A stretch of 64,000 nt of DNA from Candidatus Zixiibacteriota bacterium. Its GTDB lineage: Bacteria; Zixibacteria; MSB-5A5; JAABVY01. Location: NCBI GenBank assembly GCA_011056555.1, contig DSEQ01000033.1, positions 62,001-126,000 on the forward strand, given 5' to 3'. The notes below the pieces were generated by a model. That model worked only from the letters and a program-made list of their open reading frames with translations, made no database searches and had not been told where the DNA came from. Position numbers and translations under genes: made by a program. This document shows positions 1-8,668 of the stretch, one piece after another; within the stretch, counting starts at the first letter, position 1; each line of letters starts with the position of its first letter.

Positions 1-1160
1 AAATATATACGGGCGCTGTCATATTCCTCGCTCTGCCAGTACAAGACCCCGATATTATTCAAATATCCTGAATTTGAACTGTCACCTTCGAGCAATCTAC
101 GATAACCGGCAATATTTTCGACAATACTGCCAGAGTCTGTATAGGCGGATTGAAGTACGCGCTGCGACCAGGGATCGATCTGGCCATATTGCTGTCGAAA
201 CATCTCCCAGTCCAATGCCAGAGACATCTTCTGTTCCAGTATCTCGCGCTGCTTCTGCGGCATAAAAAGCTGACCGCTGACCGTGTCCCGTCCGGTCGTG
301 AAGACCTTAAATTCCACGCCGGGCGGCCATGTCAGCGGAACCGGTATAGTGTTCAATATGACACCGGCGCCGTTTTTCCTGCTTATTTCAATAATCTCCG
401 CAAGATTATTTTCAAACCTGTGCGGTGGCACCCGCACCTGCAATTCCAATCCTTCATAATCCTTCGTTCCGGACTTAAGCGGAATTAAAATGCTCTTAAG
501 CATCCGGTAAATCTTAAAATTATTAAGTACTTTCTTGAGGCCAATATATTCCGAAGCCTGAGCCATCAAAGCCGAGTCTGAAAGGTAGCCGTTATAGGAG
601 GCGTCATTATTCCCGAGATAAACAAGTACAAAATCCGGATCGTATTTCAAGCCCTCTTCACGCAGGTATTCCAATCCCTGCCGCGAGGTGTATCCGGCGG
701 TGGAGGCATTCACTATTTCAACTTCCCTGCCAAGCTGCCTTTCCAGAAATTCCTGCAGAAGCCAAACATATGAATTATCCCAGTCTTTGAGGCCGATTCC
801 AAGGGGAGTGGAGTCGCCCAGAACCAGGATTCTCAATTTTGCGGTATCCTTTTCATAGGGAATGAGCCGCCCGGTTAGACCTCGGGAATTTGTCTGCACA
901 AAAGTTTTGTTCAGGTTCGGCTTCATCTTCCATAACAGCTCCGGAGCGGGCTCATGAATACCCATAAACCCGGCAAAAAGATTCTCCTGCCAGCTGGCCG
1001 ATGACTGGCTTTTTTCAAAGAGCTTCCGGGCGGGAAACAGGCCTGCAAGCCGAAGGGTGATCTCCAGGATAATTAGCACAAGCACCGCCGCTATTATACC
1101 ATAGCTGATTTTTCTGGAAAGCGAAATCTTCTGATCTATCTTTTTATCTGTCATTTCCAT
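1..1160 (-). CDS. SGNH/GDSL hydrolase with C-terminal TPR-like region (3' end cut by window edge)
   Basis: Reading the minus strand from ATG at 1160 gives an uninterrupted frame to the window edge. An N-terminal membrane anchor (about residues 15-34, rich in I, V, A and L) is followed by about 75 residues, then the SGNH block I motif LVLGDST with the nucleophile Ser, and later block III-like LGNND (Gly-Asn-Asn-Asp). The end visible here has a TPR-like stretch (NNIGVLYWQSEEYDSA). SGNH hydrolases of this membrane-anchored type act on ester or acyl groups of envelope glycans or lipids; the substrate cannot be told. A second in-frame ATG lies at 1154. It is divergent from the M16 gene at 1264. 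The catalytic Asp-x-x-His near the C-terminus is not clearly located in the visible part. Confidence 0.75.
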   Translation of the reverse strand, partial: MEMTDKKIDQKISLSRKISYGIIAAVLVLIILEITLRLAGLFPARKLFEKSQSSASWQENLFAGFMGIHEPAPELLWKMKPNLNKTFVQTNSRGLTGRLIPYEKDTAKLRILVLGDSTPLGIGLKDWDNSYVWLLQEFLERQLGREVEIVNASTAGYTSRQGLEYLREEGLKYDPDFVLVYLGNNDASYNGYLSDSALMAQASEYIGLKKVLNNFKIYRMLKSILIPLKSGTKDYEGLELQVRVPPHRFENNLAEIIEISRKNGAGVILNTIPVPLTWPPGVEFKVFTTGRDTVSGQLFMPQKQREILEQKMSLALDWEMFRQQYGQIDPWSQRVLQSAYTDSGSIVENIAGYRRLLEGDSSNSGYLNNIGVLYWQSEEYDSARIY

Positions 1161-1212
1161 ATCGTATAATAATTTAAGCTGTGCCGCCAGAGATTTCAAG
1201 CACTCTTTATGC

Positions 1213-1242
1213 TTGCTTTTGAAGGCTCACTTGTATTATACT
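1213..1242 (+). promoter_or_regulatory. Putative sigma-70-type promoter of the M16 gene pair
   Basis: TTGCTT at 1213-1218 and TATACT at 1237-1242 are separated by 18 bp, about 22 bp upstream of ATG 1264, which is preceded by the ribosome site CAGGAGG. Seen by eye only. Confidence 0.4.
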
Positions 1243-1263
1243 AATTGAAATTCAGGAGGTTCA

Positions 1264-2589
1264 ATGAAGAGAGCAGCTCTATTTTTGCAGATTATCATAC
1301 TTTTACCTGCAGTTTTAACGGCACAAATAAGCCTGGATATTGAAAAAACTGTGCTTGATAACGGATTGACAATCCTGACCTATGAGGACCACTCCTTTCC
1401 CACGGTATCATACCAGACATTTGTAAACGCCGGCTCACGCGATGAGCTTCGTCCGGGGGCCACGGGAATTGCCCATGTCTTCGAACACATGATGTTTCGC
1501 GGCACACCAAGCCATCCGGATTATGACGACGCCGTGGCGCACATGGGCCCTCAGACAAATGCTTACACCGGCCAGGATTATACCTGCTATTATGTTAATG
1601 CCAGGGCTGAGTTTTTGCCGGAAATCATTGCTATAGAGGCAGATAGAATCCGCAACCTCGACTTCACAAATGAAACCTTCCGGCGCGAACTTGGCCCCGT
1701 CAAGGAGGAACGCAGGCGTTTTGTGGATGACGATCCCGATGGTTTCTTGGAAGAACAAATTTATAGATTGGCTTACACCCGGCATACATACGAGCATCCG
1801 GTTATAGGCTGGCAGAATGACCTGGAGAAGAATATGACTTTCCGCGATGCCGCTGATTTTCGAGAGGTTTACTATTCTCCAAATTTTGTTACAATAGTGA
1901 TCGGTGGGAGCTTTGATACTGAAAACGTCCTCAACCTGATCCAGCAGCATTATGGTGACTGGCCCTCACATCTGCCCCCCATCGGCAGAATCCGCAAGGA
2001 ACCGCCCCAGAGCAAAGAAAGGACCTTGGATCTTACTTGGAAATCCCCGGAGATACCGGCCAAGGCTGCTGTAGCCTATCATATCCCCGACCTGAACTAT
2101 ATGGACAATGACATCCTGGCGCTTCAGATTCTGCAGAGAATGCTCTTCTCCGAGTCGGGGAAGGTGCGGAAAAAACTTAAAGATGAGCTGGGTCTGGTGG
2201 AATCGATTCGGGCCGATGCTGAGGGTATGAAGGACCCTGGACTGTTTCTGATCCGCATGAATCTGACTAATCCGGAAAATATAGATTCAGCCCTGACCGT
2301 TCTATACAGCCAGATAGACAGCATCAAGGTCAACGGTGTCTCTAAGGAAGATTTGGTGCGCGCTGTCAACAGCATGAAGGCCGAGTACCTGTATCGCCTC
2401 GACCGGCCGGCACGAATAGTGGGGACAATAGGCTACTATCATCTGGTGGGTGGAGATCATAAACTGATGTTCGAATATTACGAACAGCTTGGCGGCGTTA
2501 CAGTTAAAGATCTGCAGGATGCTGCCAAGGAGTATCTAAAAGAATCAAATCGCAATGTGGTTGTGCTGAAGCCCGCGGATGCGGCGTAA
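1264..2589 (+). CDS. Exported M16 family zinc peptidase (active subunit)
   Basis: 441 residues. A signal peptide (about residues 1-20, ending LTAQ) precedes the M16 domain. The inverted zinc motif HxxEH is present as HVFEH (His71, Glu74, His75), with the third ligand expected in the KEER stretch near Glu148, so the protein should be a working pitrilysin/insulinase-like peptidase acting in the periplasm. At 441 residues it matches the half-sized bacterial M16B subunits that work as heterodimers with an inactive partner. That partner is the next gene, whose start overlaps or abuts this stop. A strong ribosome site (AGGAGG) lies 5-6 bases before ATG 1264. Substrate unknown; the family degrades peptides or unfolded chains. 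Confidence 0.9.
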   Translation: MKRAALFLQIIILLPAVLTAQISLDIEKTVLDNGLTILTYEDHSFPTVSYQTFVNAGSRDELRPGATGIAHVFEHMMFRGTPSHPDYDDAVAHMGPQTNAYTGQDYTCYYVNARAEFLPEIIAIEADRIRNLDFTNETFRRELGPVKEERRRFVDDDPDGFLEEQIYRLAYTRHTYEHPVIGWQNDLEKNMTFRDAADFREVYYSPNFVTIVIGGSFDTENVLNLIQQHYGDWPSHLPPIGRIRKEPPQSKERTLDLTWKSPEIPAKAAVAYHIPDLNYMDNDILALQILQRMLFSESGKVRKKLKDELGLVESIRADAEGMKDPGLFLIRMNLTNPENIDSALTVLYSQIDSIKVNGVSKEDLVRAVNSMKAEYLYRLDRPARIVGTIGYYHLVGGDHKLMFEYYEQLGGVTVKDLQDAAKEYLKESNRNVVVLKPADAA

Positions 2590-2599
2590 GGAGGGCCAG

Positions 2600-4102
2600 G
2601 TGCTGAAATACATTCTAATTGTTTCTATACTTCTGTTTGCTGTAACATGCTCCGGCGGCGAAAAGAACGCAGTATCCGATGAACCGGGAATCATAAAATT
2701 CGTCAGCGTTCCGGTTGACCGGCTGCCTGTGGTGCACTTCGGCATGGTCATAAAGTCCGGATCGGCATCAGATCCCCAAGGCAAGGAGGGACTGGCCTGG
2801 TTTACCGCCAATCTCCTCAAGCGCGGATCGAAATCTTACAATCGTGAGCAGATAGAAAAAGGGCTGGAGGAGATCGGCGGGCAGCTTGATGTGCGGGTCG
2901 AGCGCGAGGCTATTGTCATAACCGGTAAAACTTTGCGGGAGAACCTCGATAAATACTACGCGATATTCTCTGATATTATTCTAAATCCGAAATTTCCATC
3001 GGATGAAGTCGCCGGTCTCAGAACCGATCAGGAGCAGGCCATAAAGAATATTATCCGCAATGACGCCCGTTTGTGTCATGAGGCTTTTCTACGAGAATTG
3101 TATGACGGCCACCACTATTCCCATCCGGCGCAGGGTAACCTGGGCAGCGCGGCGAAGCTTACGGCAAATGATGCTGAACGGTTTTACAGGAAGCATTTTG
3201 TAAAAGGCAATGTCATCTGCGGATTGGCCGGTATGTATTCCCCCGAGTTTGAAAAGAAATTTCAGGATGATATGAATAAGCTTAAACGGGGTATGGTGCA
3301 GGACCGGACAGAGATGGTCGCGCAGCCTGCTGAATTGAGGGTGGTGCTCGTCGAAAAGCCGGGACGCGATCAATCGCAAATTCGTATTGGAAAAATGATT
3401 GACTATACCCGCAGGGACAGCCTCTGGTACACCTATCTGGCCGCCAACACATACCTGGGGCAGCATCGCGAATCATTCGGCAGGCTCTATACCGCGATCC
3501 GTTCAGAACGGGGCCTGTCGTATGGTGCCTACAGCTATCATGAGCATTTCAGGCAGTCCGGATGGTCCAAAAATCCTATGCCACTGACACCCTTTAATCC
3601 TCAATATTTCTCTATCTGGACTTACCCCAAACGGATTAACACCGAGTTTGCAATTAAGATGGCCGTGCATGAGTTGCACAAAATTTTGACCGGGGGAATA
3701 GAGCCGAATCAACTTCAGAAATTTGTCTCGTTTCAGGTAAATCATTTTCCCTTTCTAATCGAGACCGCCGAGCAGCAATTGTTGATGCAGATGGAGGAGA
3801 TTTATTATGGCCAGCCCGATTTCATCGAGAATTTTGAAAAGAAACTTCAGTCTGTCAGCCATGCAAATATTTCCGATATTCTCAATCAAAGCTGGTCAAG
3901 CGATGCTCTTCTGATAGTTGTCGTGACCGACAGCGCCGGGGCCATGAAGGAGGAGCTTCTGACACAGGAAACATCCCTGGAATTGCCCAGCGGGGCCACT
4001 GAGGCCGGTCTGGAGGATGTCAATAATCGGGTCAAGAACATTGATCTTGGCCTGGAAGCGAAGGATATTAGAATAATTGACGCAGAAAAACTTTTCAACT
4101 AG
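2600..4102 (+). CDS. M16 family peptidase-like lipoprotein, zinc motif absent (inactive partner)
   Basis: I place the start at GTG 2600, five bases after AAGGAGG (2588-2594); an ATG at 2579 is in frame but would sit upstream of that ribosome site. The resulting protein (about 500 residues) begins with a hydrophobic stretch ending FAVTC-SGG, a probable lipoprotein signal. The M16 fold is recognisable, but where HxxEH should be the sequence reads GKEGLAWFTANLLKRG, so zinc binding is lost. A later segment (RSERGLSYGAYSY) is typical of the C-terminal half domain of M16 proteins, where Arg/Tyr bind substrate. This is the usual architecture of the non-catalytic M16B subunit. Co-transcribed with the active subunit. 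Confidence 0.85.
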   Translation: MLKYILIVSILLFAVTCSGGEKNAVSDEPGIIKFVSVPVDRLPVVHFGMVIKSGSASDPQGKEGLAWFTANLLKRGSKSYNREQIEKGLEEIGGQLDVRVEREAIVITGKTLRENLDKYYAIFSDIILNPKFPSDEVAGLRTDQEQAIKNIIRNDARLCHEAFLRELYDGHHYSHPAQGNLGSAAKLTANDAERFYRKHFVKGNVICGLAGMYSPEFEKKFQDDMNKLKRGMVQDRTEMVAQPAELRVVLVEKPGRDQSQIRIGKMIDYTRRDSLWYTYLAANTYLGQHRESFGRLYTAIRSERGLSYGAYSYHEHFRQSGWSKNPMPLTPFNPQYFSIWTYPKRINTEFAIKMAVHELHKILTGGIEPNQLQKFVSFQVNHFPFLIETAEQQLLMQMEEIYYGQPDFIENFEKKLQSVSHANISDILNQSWSSDALLIVVVTDSAGAMKEELLTQETSLELPSGATEAGLEDVNNRVKNIDLGLEAKDIRIIDAEKLFN

Positions 4103-4628
4103 CCAGTTGCGTTCTTTTCGGGATCGTGATGTAGTCTGGTATACACCCTTTCTGCCGTTTCTGTGCGGCGGCTTTGTATACCTGATGATCTTGCTTTCGG
4201 GACGTATAGAAGCGTTATTGAATTTCCCGGACAGCTTCATCCCTCATGCTCTTGGACGCAAGGCGGTCGGATCGGTGGTAGCGGTTTGCGGGCTGATATT
4301 CTTTACGCTGGGGCTGGGAAGGTCGCTTCTTTTCCTGCAGAAAAAACGGGCCAGAAAATTTATCAAATCGGGCGTTTTCAAGTATTCACGCAATCCTTCA
4401 TCATTCGGGATTGTGTCCACGCTTTTCGGGGTATCATTTATTATGGATTCCCTGGGACTTTTTATTATTGCATTTGCGATGTTGTTGTTTTTCACCGTCA
4501 CCGTGCATTTTGCCGATCGCATCATGTACGAAACTTATGGTGAGGATTTCTCCAGGTATAAAAAGGGCACACCGCGCTTTATTCCAAATTTCAACCGCCT
4601 GGTATGCAATATGTTCGGGCTGGAATAA
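4077..4628 (+). CDS. Membrane protein of the isoprenylcysteine methyltransferase-like (ICMT/PEMT/NnrU) family
   Basis: 183 residues, starting at a TTG that overlaps the end of the M16 gene by 26 bases. Four hydrophobic segments (about residues 24-43, 64-83, 105-122 and 126-145) are followed by a C-terminal signature: KYSRNPSSFG, then ETYGEDFSRYKKGTPRFIP. The pattern R-N/H-P...E-x-x-x-x-x-x-Y-x-x-Y-x-x-x-x-P-R-F-I-P is typical of small membrane methyltransferases that use SAM on lipid or thiol substrates at the membrane. The substrate is not deducible. Start codon is uncertain, since no good ribosome site is visible. Confidence 0.7.
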   Translation: MTQKNFSTSQLRSFRDRDVVWYTPFLPFLCGGFVYLMILLSGRIEALLNFPDSFIPHALGRKAVGSVVAVCGLIFFTLGLGRSLLFLQKKRARKFIKSGVFKYSRNPSSFGIVSTLFGVSFIMDSLGLFIIAFAMLLFFTVTVHFADRIMYETYGEDFSRYKKGTPRFIPNFNRLVCNMFGLE

Positions 4629-4642
4629 TTTTATTCCAGCCC
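4617..4642. terminator. Perfect 10-bp hairpin across the stop codon, between convergent genes
   Basis: GGGCTGGAAT (4617-4626) pairs with ATTCCAGCCC (4633-4642) around a six-base loop; the stop codon TAA (4626-4628) lies at the top of the stem. It sits between the convergent methyltransferase-like gene and the tldE-like gene. No clear T-run follows on either strand, so it may act as a bidirectional 3' end or mRNA stabiliser rather than a classical terminator. Confidence 0.6.
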
Positions 4643-4650
4643 AAAATCGC

Positions 4651-6390
4651 TTATTCTCTTTCCAGCGGGTTCAATACAATCGGCGGCTTCTTGGCTTGCA
4701 GAGAAGCTTTCTGTAATTCCATTTCCTCGAACAGGATGGAAGGCACCACAATTGAAGCCAGGTTATTGAAAGCGGCGTCAAACATAATCGTAGCTTCCTC
4801 GAAATCGTTTCCGACCGCCAGGATGTCCTTCAATACCCGTTCGTTGATGTTGTCGAATTCGAGGCTGCGGACAGGAGTGATACTGCCGTCCTCGGCAGAA
4901 ACCAGGTAGGCGACTATCACCCTGGGGATGCCGCTTTCCCCGGTCATCCTGAATCTCATGCCCTCGTCGGGGTTGCTGCGGCCCGAGAAATTCATCCGAT
5001 CGATAATCAAACCATATTCAAGGCCCATCTCGCGGCACAATTCCAACATCTGCTCTTTCAAGTCTTCCGGTTGGTAGGTCTCGGCCGCCTGCATAATAAC
5101 ATTGCCGGGCTTGCCCACAACTTCGACAGCTCCGATCCTGCTTTGGATCAGCCGGCCGTGACCGTTGGAATTCTCTATTTTTTCGGTTGGTGTACGGCTC
5201 ATGTAGTAATTTCGGAGTTTTCCCTCTTCCACCAGGGTTATTCTCTGCGCGGCCACACCCTGATCGTCAAATTCGTAGTATCCCTTGAGCTTCAGGCCAT
5301 TGTACTGTCTGATAGTAGGATCATCCACAATACTGATGAATTCCGGCATTATGCGGAAATTGAGTTTTCTGACCAGGCGGGCATCCGAAAGATATTGATC
5401 GAAGCGATTATCCATGGTCAGCGGTTTGCGCGGATTGGAAATATTATCGACAAGAAGCTGGCTCAACAGCTGCGCGCTGGCGCGGGGAGTGAAAAGTACC
5501 GGCCCGATATAAGTGTCAGTCGTTTCCGCGTCAACCATTGCGGCCGAGGCGCGCGCAAAATCATCGGCCCACTCAACCAATTCATTCCCGGCCGGAAAAT
5601 CATCTATATCATCCACAATTATTCTATCATATTGATAAACGGGAATGCCGTTTTTATCCAGGGTGCTGGCTTCGATAAAGATGTAGTGCACGTGCCGCCC
5701 GCGCCTGACCCGCGTACCCTCAGAGTTCAGGACATAACGGTTCTCGGTTTTGGTGTTGAGCTGTACCGATGAACGTGTGAACTCAGGATAGTTCTTGAAA
5801 ACTGCCGACATCTCGGCCAGTATCTCTTTCCATTCCGTGGTATCGACTCTGGAATAGAGATCCGGTTTCATATCGATGACGACTTCGGCTTTTGACAGGT
5901 CGGCTACCGTATCATCCGGAATAATAGACTGAAGCATCGCCCGTTTTCGGGCAATCGTCTCAACCGCCCTCTTGTAAGCTTCGTCGATCTGCAGCCAGGC
6001 ATCCTTTCGAAGCGGCGCATAGACAATTTCTACCGGCAGATTGGCCATGGCCATTCCCACCCCAAAAAAACTGGTCATTACATTAGTGTTGTCGAATTCG
6101 TAATCGCCCACGCGCAAATCGAGGAACATCTGGTTGGCCTTCTGGCAGTCACATTCGATCACCGAACCGTACTCGGCGCGTATCCTGCAATTATCCTCGA
6201 GGTTTGCGAGGTAACCAAGGAAATAGGGCGGCTCTTCGTCTTCGAGACGCAGGCTGCCGGTTGCTCGCTCCATTTCGTCACTCAGGGCCCGTATCAACGG
6301 ATCATCCTGTGCAATCAATGCTTGTGAACTTATCAGGACTAATGCAACGGAAAGGAGTGTCAGCATAAATTTATGTATAATCGATTTCAT
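4651..6390 (-). CDS. Exported TldE/PmbA-like protein (non-catalytic member of TldD/E pair)
   Basis: 579 residues with a clear signal peptide (basic start, hydrophobic core, cleavage near ALIAQ, about residue 28). The rest aligns by eye with the neighbouring TldD homologue over its whole length, including the segments RTPTEKIENSNGHGR and GRSNPDEGMRFR. At the position of the HExxxH metal site it reads LLSQLLVDN, and the C-terminal Cys is missing, so it resembles TldE/PmbA, the inactive subunit of the TldD/E metalloprotease. Known TldD/E act in the cytoplasm on microcin B17 precursor and CcdA; these copies seem exported. Good ribosome site AAAGGAGA before ATG 6390. Last gene of a leftward operon. 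Confidence 0.85.
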   Translation of the reverse strand: MKSIIHKFMLTLLSVALVLISSQALIAQDDPLIRALSDEMERATGSLRLEDEEPPYFLGYLANLEDNCRIRAEYGSVIECDCQKANQMFLDLRVGDYEFDNTNVMTSFFGVGMAMANLPVEIVYAPLRKDAWLQIDEAYKRAVETIARKRAMLQSIIPDDTVADLSKAEVVIDMKPDLYSRVDTTEWKEILAEMSAVFKNYPEFTRSSVQLNTKTENRYVLNSEGTRVRRGRHVHYIFIEASTLDKNGIPVYQYDRIIVDDIDDFPAGNELVEWADDFARASAAMVDAETTDTYIGPVLFTPRASAQLLSQLLVDNISNPRKPLTMDNRFDQYLSDARLVRKLNFRIMPEFISIVDDPTIRQYNGLKLKGYYEFDDQGVAAQRITLVEEGKLRNYYMSRTPTEKIENSNGHGRLIQSRIGAVEVVGKPGNVIMQAAETYQPEDLKEQMLELCREMGLEYGLIIDRMNFSGRSNPDEGMRFRMTGESGIPRVIVAYLVSAEDGSITPVRSLEFDNINERVLKDILAVGNDFEEATIMFDAAFNNLASIVVPSILFEEMELQKASLQAKKPPIVLNPLERE

Positions 6391-6412
6391 CGTCTTCTCC
6401 TTTATTCAGCCA

Positions 6413-8110
6413 TTACTGCTGTTTGGTTAAGGGTGAGGGAAGAAGCGGCGGCCTTTCCTGCCCCTTCTGGCTGCGCTCGATTTCAATTTCTGAAAGTAGC
6501 AGGCTGGGCGAAATTGCCGACACCGGCACCCATCCCGATTCAGCGCCGCAGGTGCCGTTGAAGACGTCGGGATCATTCCCCGCAATCATGATCTTGCTGA
6601 AACTGGTCAGGGGAGTGCCCACGATATCGACGCCGCGTATCAGCTCCTCATGCCCGTCCTCGACATAGACCTTGTAAACCATCAGCGGTATAACTTTGAA
6701 TGCCTGGGGAAGAAATCGGCCTGTAAAAGTGAATCCCCCGGATATATCCTGGAAGATCAGACCATAAGGCTTACCCTGCAGCTTGCATTCCTCGATCAGC
6801 ATCTCTTTCAGCTCGTCAAATCCTACACTCTTTTCAGATTCAATTATCAAATTCGCCTGGCGCGCAATGGGGGCGAATCCGACATATTTCCTGCCGTGCC
6901 CGTTGGAATGGGGAAAGTTTTCGATCGGGGTGCGGGAGAGCATGAAAGTCTCCAGGATACCCTTATCCACAAGAGTAACCCTGCGGGCCTCGATACCCTG
7001 GTCGTCATATTTGTAATGACCGCGGAGATCGATTCCGTTGAAAGTCCGCATTGTAGGATCACTGAAGACGCTGATGAATTCCGGAAGTACCGATTCGCCC
7101 ACTTTGTCGGTGAAGGTTTTGCCCTCAGATTCGCTCTTCTGCCTGTGTCCCTCCATGCGGTGGCCGAAGATCTCATGGAAGAAAACCCCGCTGGCCCGGC
7201 CGGTCAGAATTGCCGGGCCGGTATATGGCTCCGCAAGCGGAGCGCTTTTCAGGGCAAGCAATTCATCGATCAGCCTGTTGATAGCGGTGATAACGGTTTC
7301 ATCATCCGGCATGTTGCTGAAATCGGCCGCATCGAAACCTTCAAATCGCCTTAGAACCATGCCATCATCGGCAGTGCTGCTGCACATGATGTTGAGGCGG
7401 ATATAACTCTGGCCGTCCTGGATTTTTGTGCCTTCTGTCGTAACCAGATAACTGTTGCGGGTCCTGGCCGAAAGACTGACCGAGGAGTTTTCGATTTCGG
7501 GATAGTTGCTGAATATTGAACTGTATCGTACCAGTTTGTCTTCCCATATCTGCCTGTCATAATCCAGCCCGGCGACATCGCCGATATATATGGACGGCTC
7601 CTCGCGGGAGAAATCATCCGACTGATCCTCGGCCTCCACTTTGACAGTGGTGCCGGTAATCACATTGGTGTATTGCTTCTGGACTTCCTTGTACCTGCGG
7701 TCGGTTTCCTCCCAGATCTTCATCTTCAAGGCGACAGGATCGTTTCCCAGCGGCAGATCGACCGCGCCGGTCGAGAGGCCTCCTCCCGCACCGGGGACCT
7801 CGCGCGAATTGTCCAGCTCGTATGATCCCACACGTGCGATTACATCAAGGTCACGTACATGTGAATCATCCTCGCTTTCAAGCGCTCCCAGTTCGGCCGA
7901 AACATTATATTCCTGGCTCTCGATGACCTGGTAGGATAAATAATAAAGCGGGACAGTGTCCGCATTTTTCAGTTTGTCAAAATTATAAAGCAGCTCTTCC
8001 TGCAGAGTGGCAAGAAGCTCGCTTTCAGTTGCAGCAAATGTCGGGGACGCGAACAGCAGCGTTAAAACACAGGCCGCCGCCAGTCTTAAGACTTTTGTTC
8101 TTTCTCTCAT
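6413..8110 (-). CDS. Exported TldD-like metalloprotease
   Basis: 565 residues. A signal peptide (about residues 1-26, ending TFAA) is followed by a full TldD-type domain. The metal-binding HExxxH motif is intact (HEIFGH, His312-Glu313-His317), and a Cys in NGTCGAESG near residue 530 fits the third zinc ligand of TldD. It should be the catalytic half of a TldD/E heterodimer with the downstream gene (22 bp gap), here in the periplasm. Start at ATG 8110 is supported by GGAGATCAG just upstream. It follows the RIS-winged helix gene by 37 bp and is probably in the same transcript. Confidence 0.88.
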   Translation of the reverse strand: MRERTKVLRLAAACVLTLLFASPTFAATESELLATLQEELLYNFDKLKNADTVPLYYLSYQVIESQEYNVSAELGALESEDDSHVRDLDVIARVGSYELDNSREVPGAGGGLSTGAVDLPLGNDPVALKMKIWEETDRRYKEVQKQYTNVITGTTVKVEAEDQSDDFSREEPSIYIGDVAGLDYDRQIWEDKLVRYSSIFSNYPEIENSSVSLSARTRNSYLVTTEGTKIQDGQSYIRLNIMCSSTADDGMVLRRFEGFDAADFSNMPDDETVITAINRLIDELLALKSAPLAEPYTGPAILTGRASGVFFHEIFGHRMEGHRQKSESEGKTFTDKVGESVLPEFISVFSDPTMRTFNGIDLRGHYKYDDQGIEARRVTLVDKGILETFMLSRTPIENFPHSNGHGRKYVGFAPIARQANLIIESEKSVGFDELKEMLIEECKLQGKPYGLIFQDISGGFTFTGRFLPQAFKVIPLMVYKVYVEDGHEELIRGVDIVGTPLTSFSKIMIAGNDPDVFNGTCGAESGWVPVSAISPSLLLSEIEIERSQKGQERPPLLPSPLTKQQ

Positions 8111-8147
8111 CTGATCTCCAAAGTTGTGATTCTTATTCTGGTTCGTT

Positions 8148-8651
8148 TTATTCGTGCAAATAGTGGCTTAAATATAACTTTCCCTTTTCAGTCAAATCAT
8201 AATACGTGTGATTGCGATGTTTGATCCATTTATTATCCACAACACCTTTTCTATATTGAATGATCAAGGGCTTGACCCGTTCCAGGAGATTCATCTCCCT
8301 CAATTTGGCATGGCTGTCGAAAATGTCCTGTTTGGGTTTATGAAGCATACGGGCCACTTTGAGCGAATAATCATTTCCATAATCTCGATGGTGTTTCAAA
8401 ACCTCAAAATCAAGTTCAGTGAGATTGGCAAAATCACCCTCGGGCATTTCCGGAGCAGCGGCAAGAATCTCCTTCCATTTTAAGTCAACCAGCCTTTCTT
8501 TTTCCACTTTTGCGAGATTTTTACATCCTTTCTTGTGCACGACCATCTCGTTATTGTAGCTGTAATAACCGCAGATTTGTGAGCCGGGTTCAGGATTACA
8601 GCATTTTGCCAGTTTATAACCTTCTGCAAGATAAATTCCTTTTTTGGCCAT
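8148..8651 (-). CDS. RIS (RelA/SpoT zinc-finger) domain fused to a DUF2250-like winged helix
   Basis: 167 residues. Residues about 10-60 match the RIS/zinc-finger domain otherwise found near the C-terminus of Rel/RelA/SpoT (p)ppGpp enzymes: LAKCCNPEPGSQICGY, then VVHKKGCKNL and ERLVDLKW, keeping the Cys-Cys, His and Cys of that domain. Residues about 75-167 look like the archaeal-type winged-helix family DUF2250 (LTELDFEVLKHH...HTYYDLTEKGKLYL). No synthetase, hydrolase, TGS or ACT domain is present. In Rel proteins the RIS domain contacts the ribosome and A-site tRNA. Location between rluD-like and tldD-like genes on one transcript suggests a ribosome- or RNA-linked role, but the function is unknown. 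Confidence 0.7.
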   Translation of the reverse strand: MAKKGIYLAEGYKLAKCCNPEPGSQICGYYSYNNEMVVHKKGCKNLAKVEKERLVDLKWKEILAAAPEMPEGDFANLTELDFEVLKHHRDYGNDYSLKVARMLHKPKQDIFDSHAKLREMNLLERVKPLIIQYRKGVVDNKWIKHRNHTYYDLTEKGKLYLSHYLHE

Positions 8652-8668
8652 AATTCAGATTTGCTCGC

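Noticed and set aside
74..488. Short plus-strand reading frames in the first 500 bases
   Set aside because: They lie opposite the SGNH hydrolase frame, which reads through without stops and contains family motifs; they have no ribosome site or recognisable sequence.
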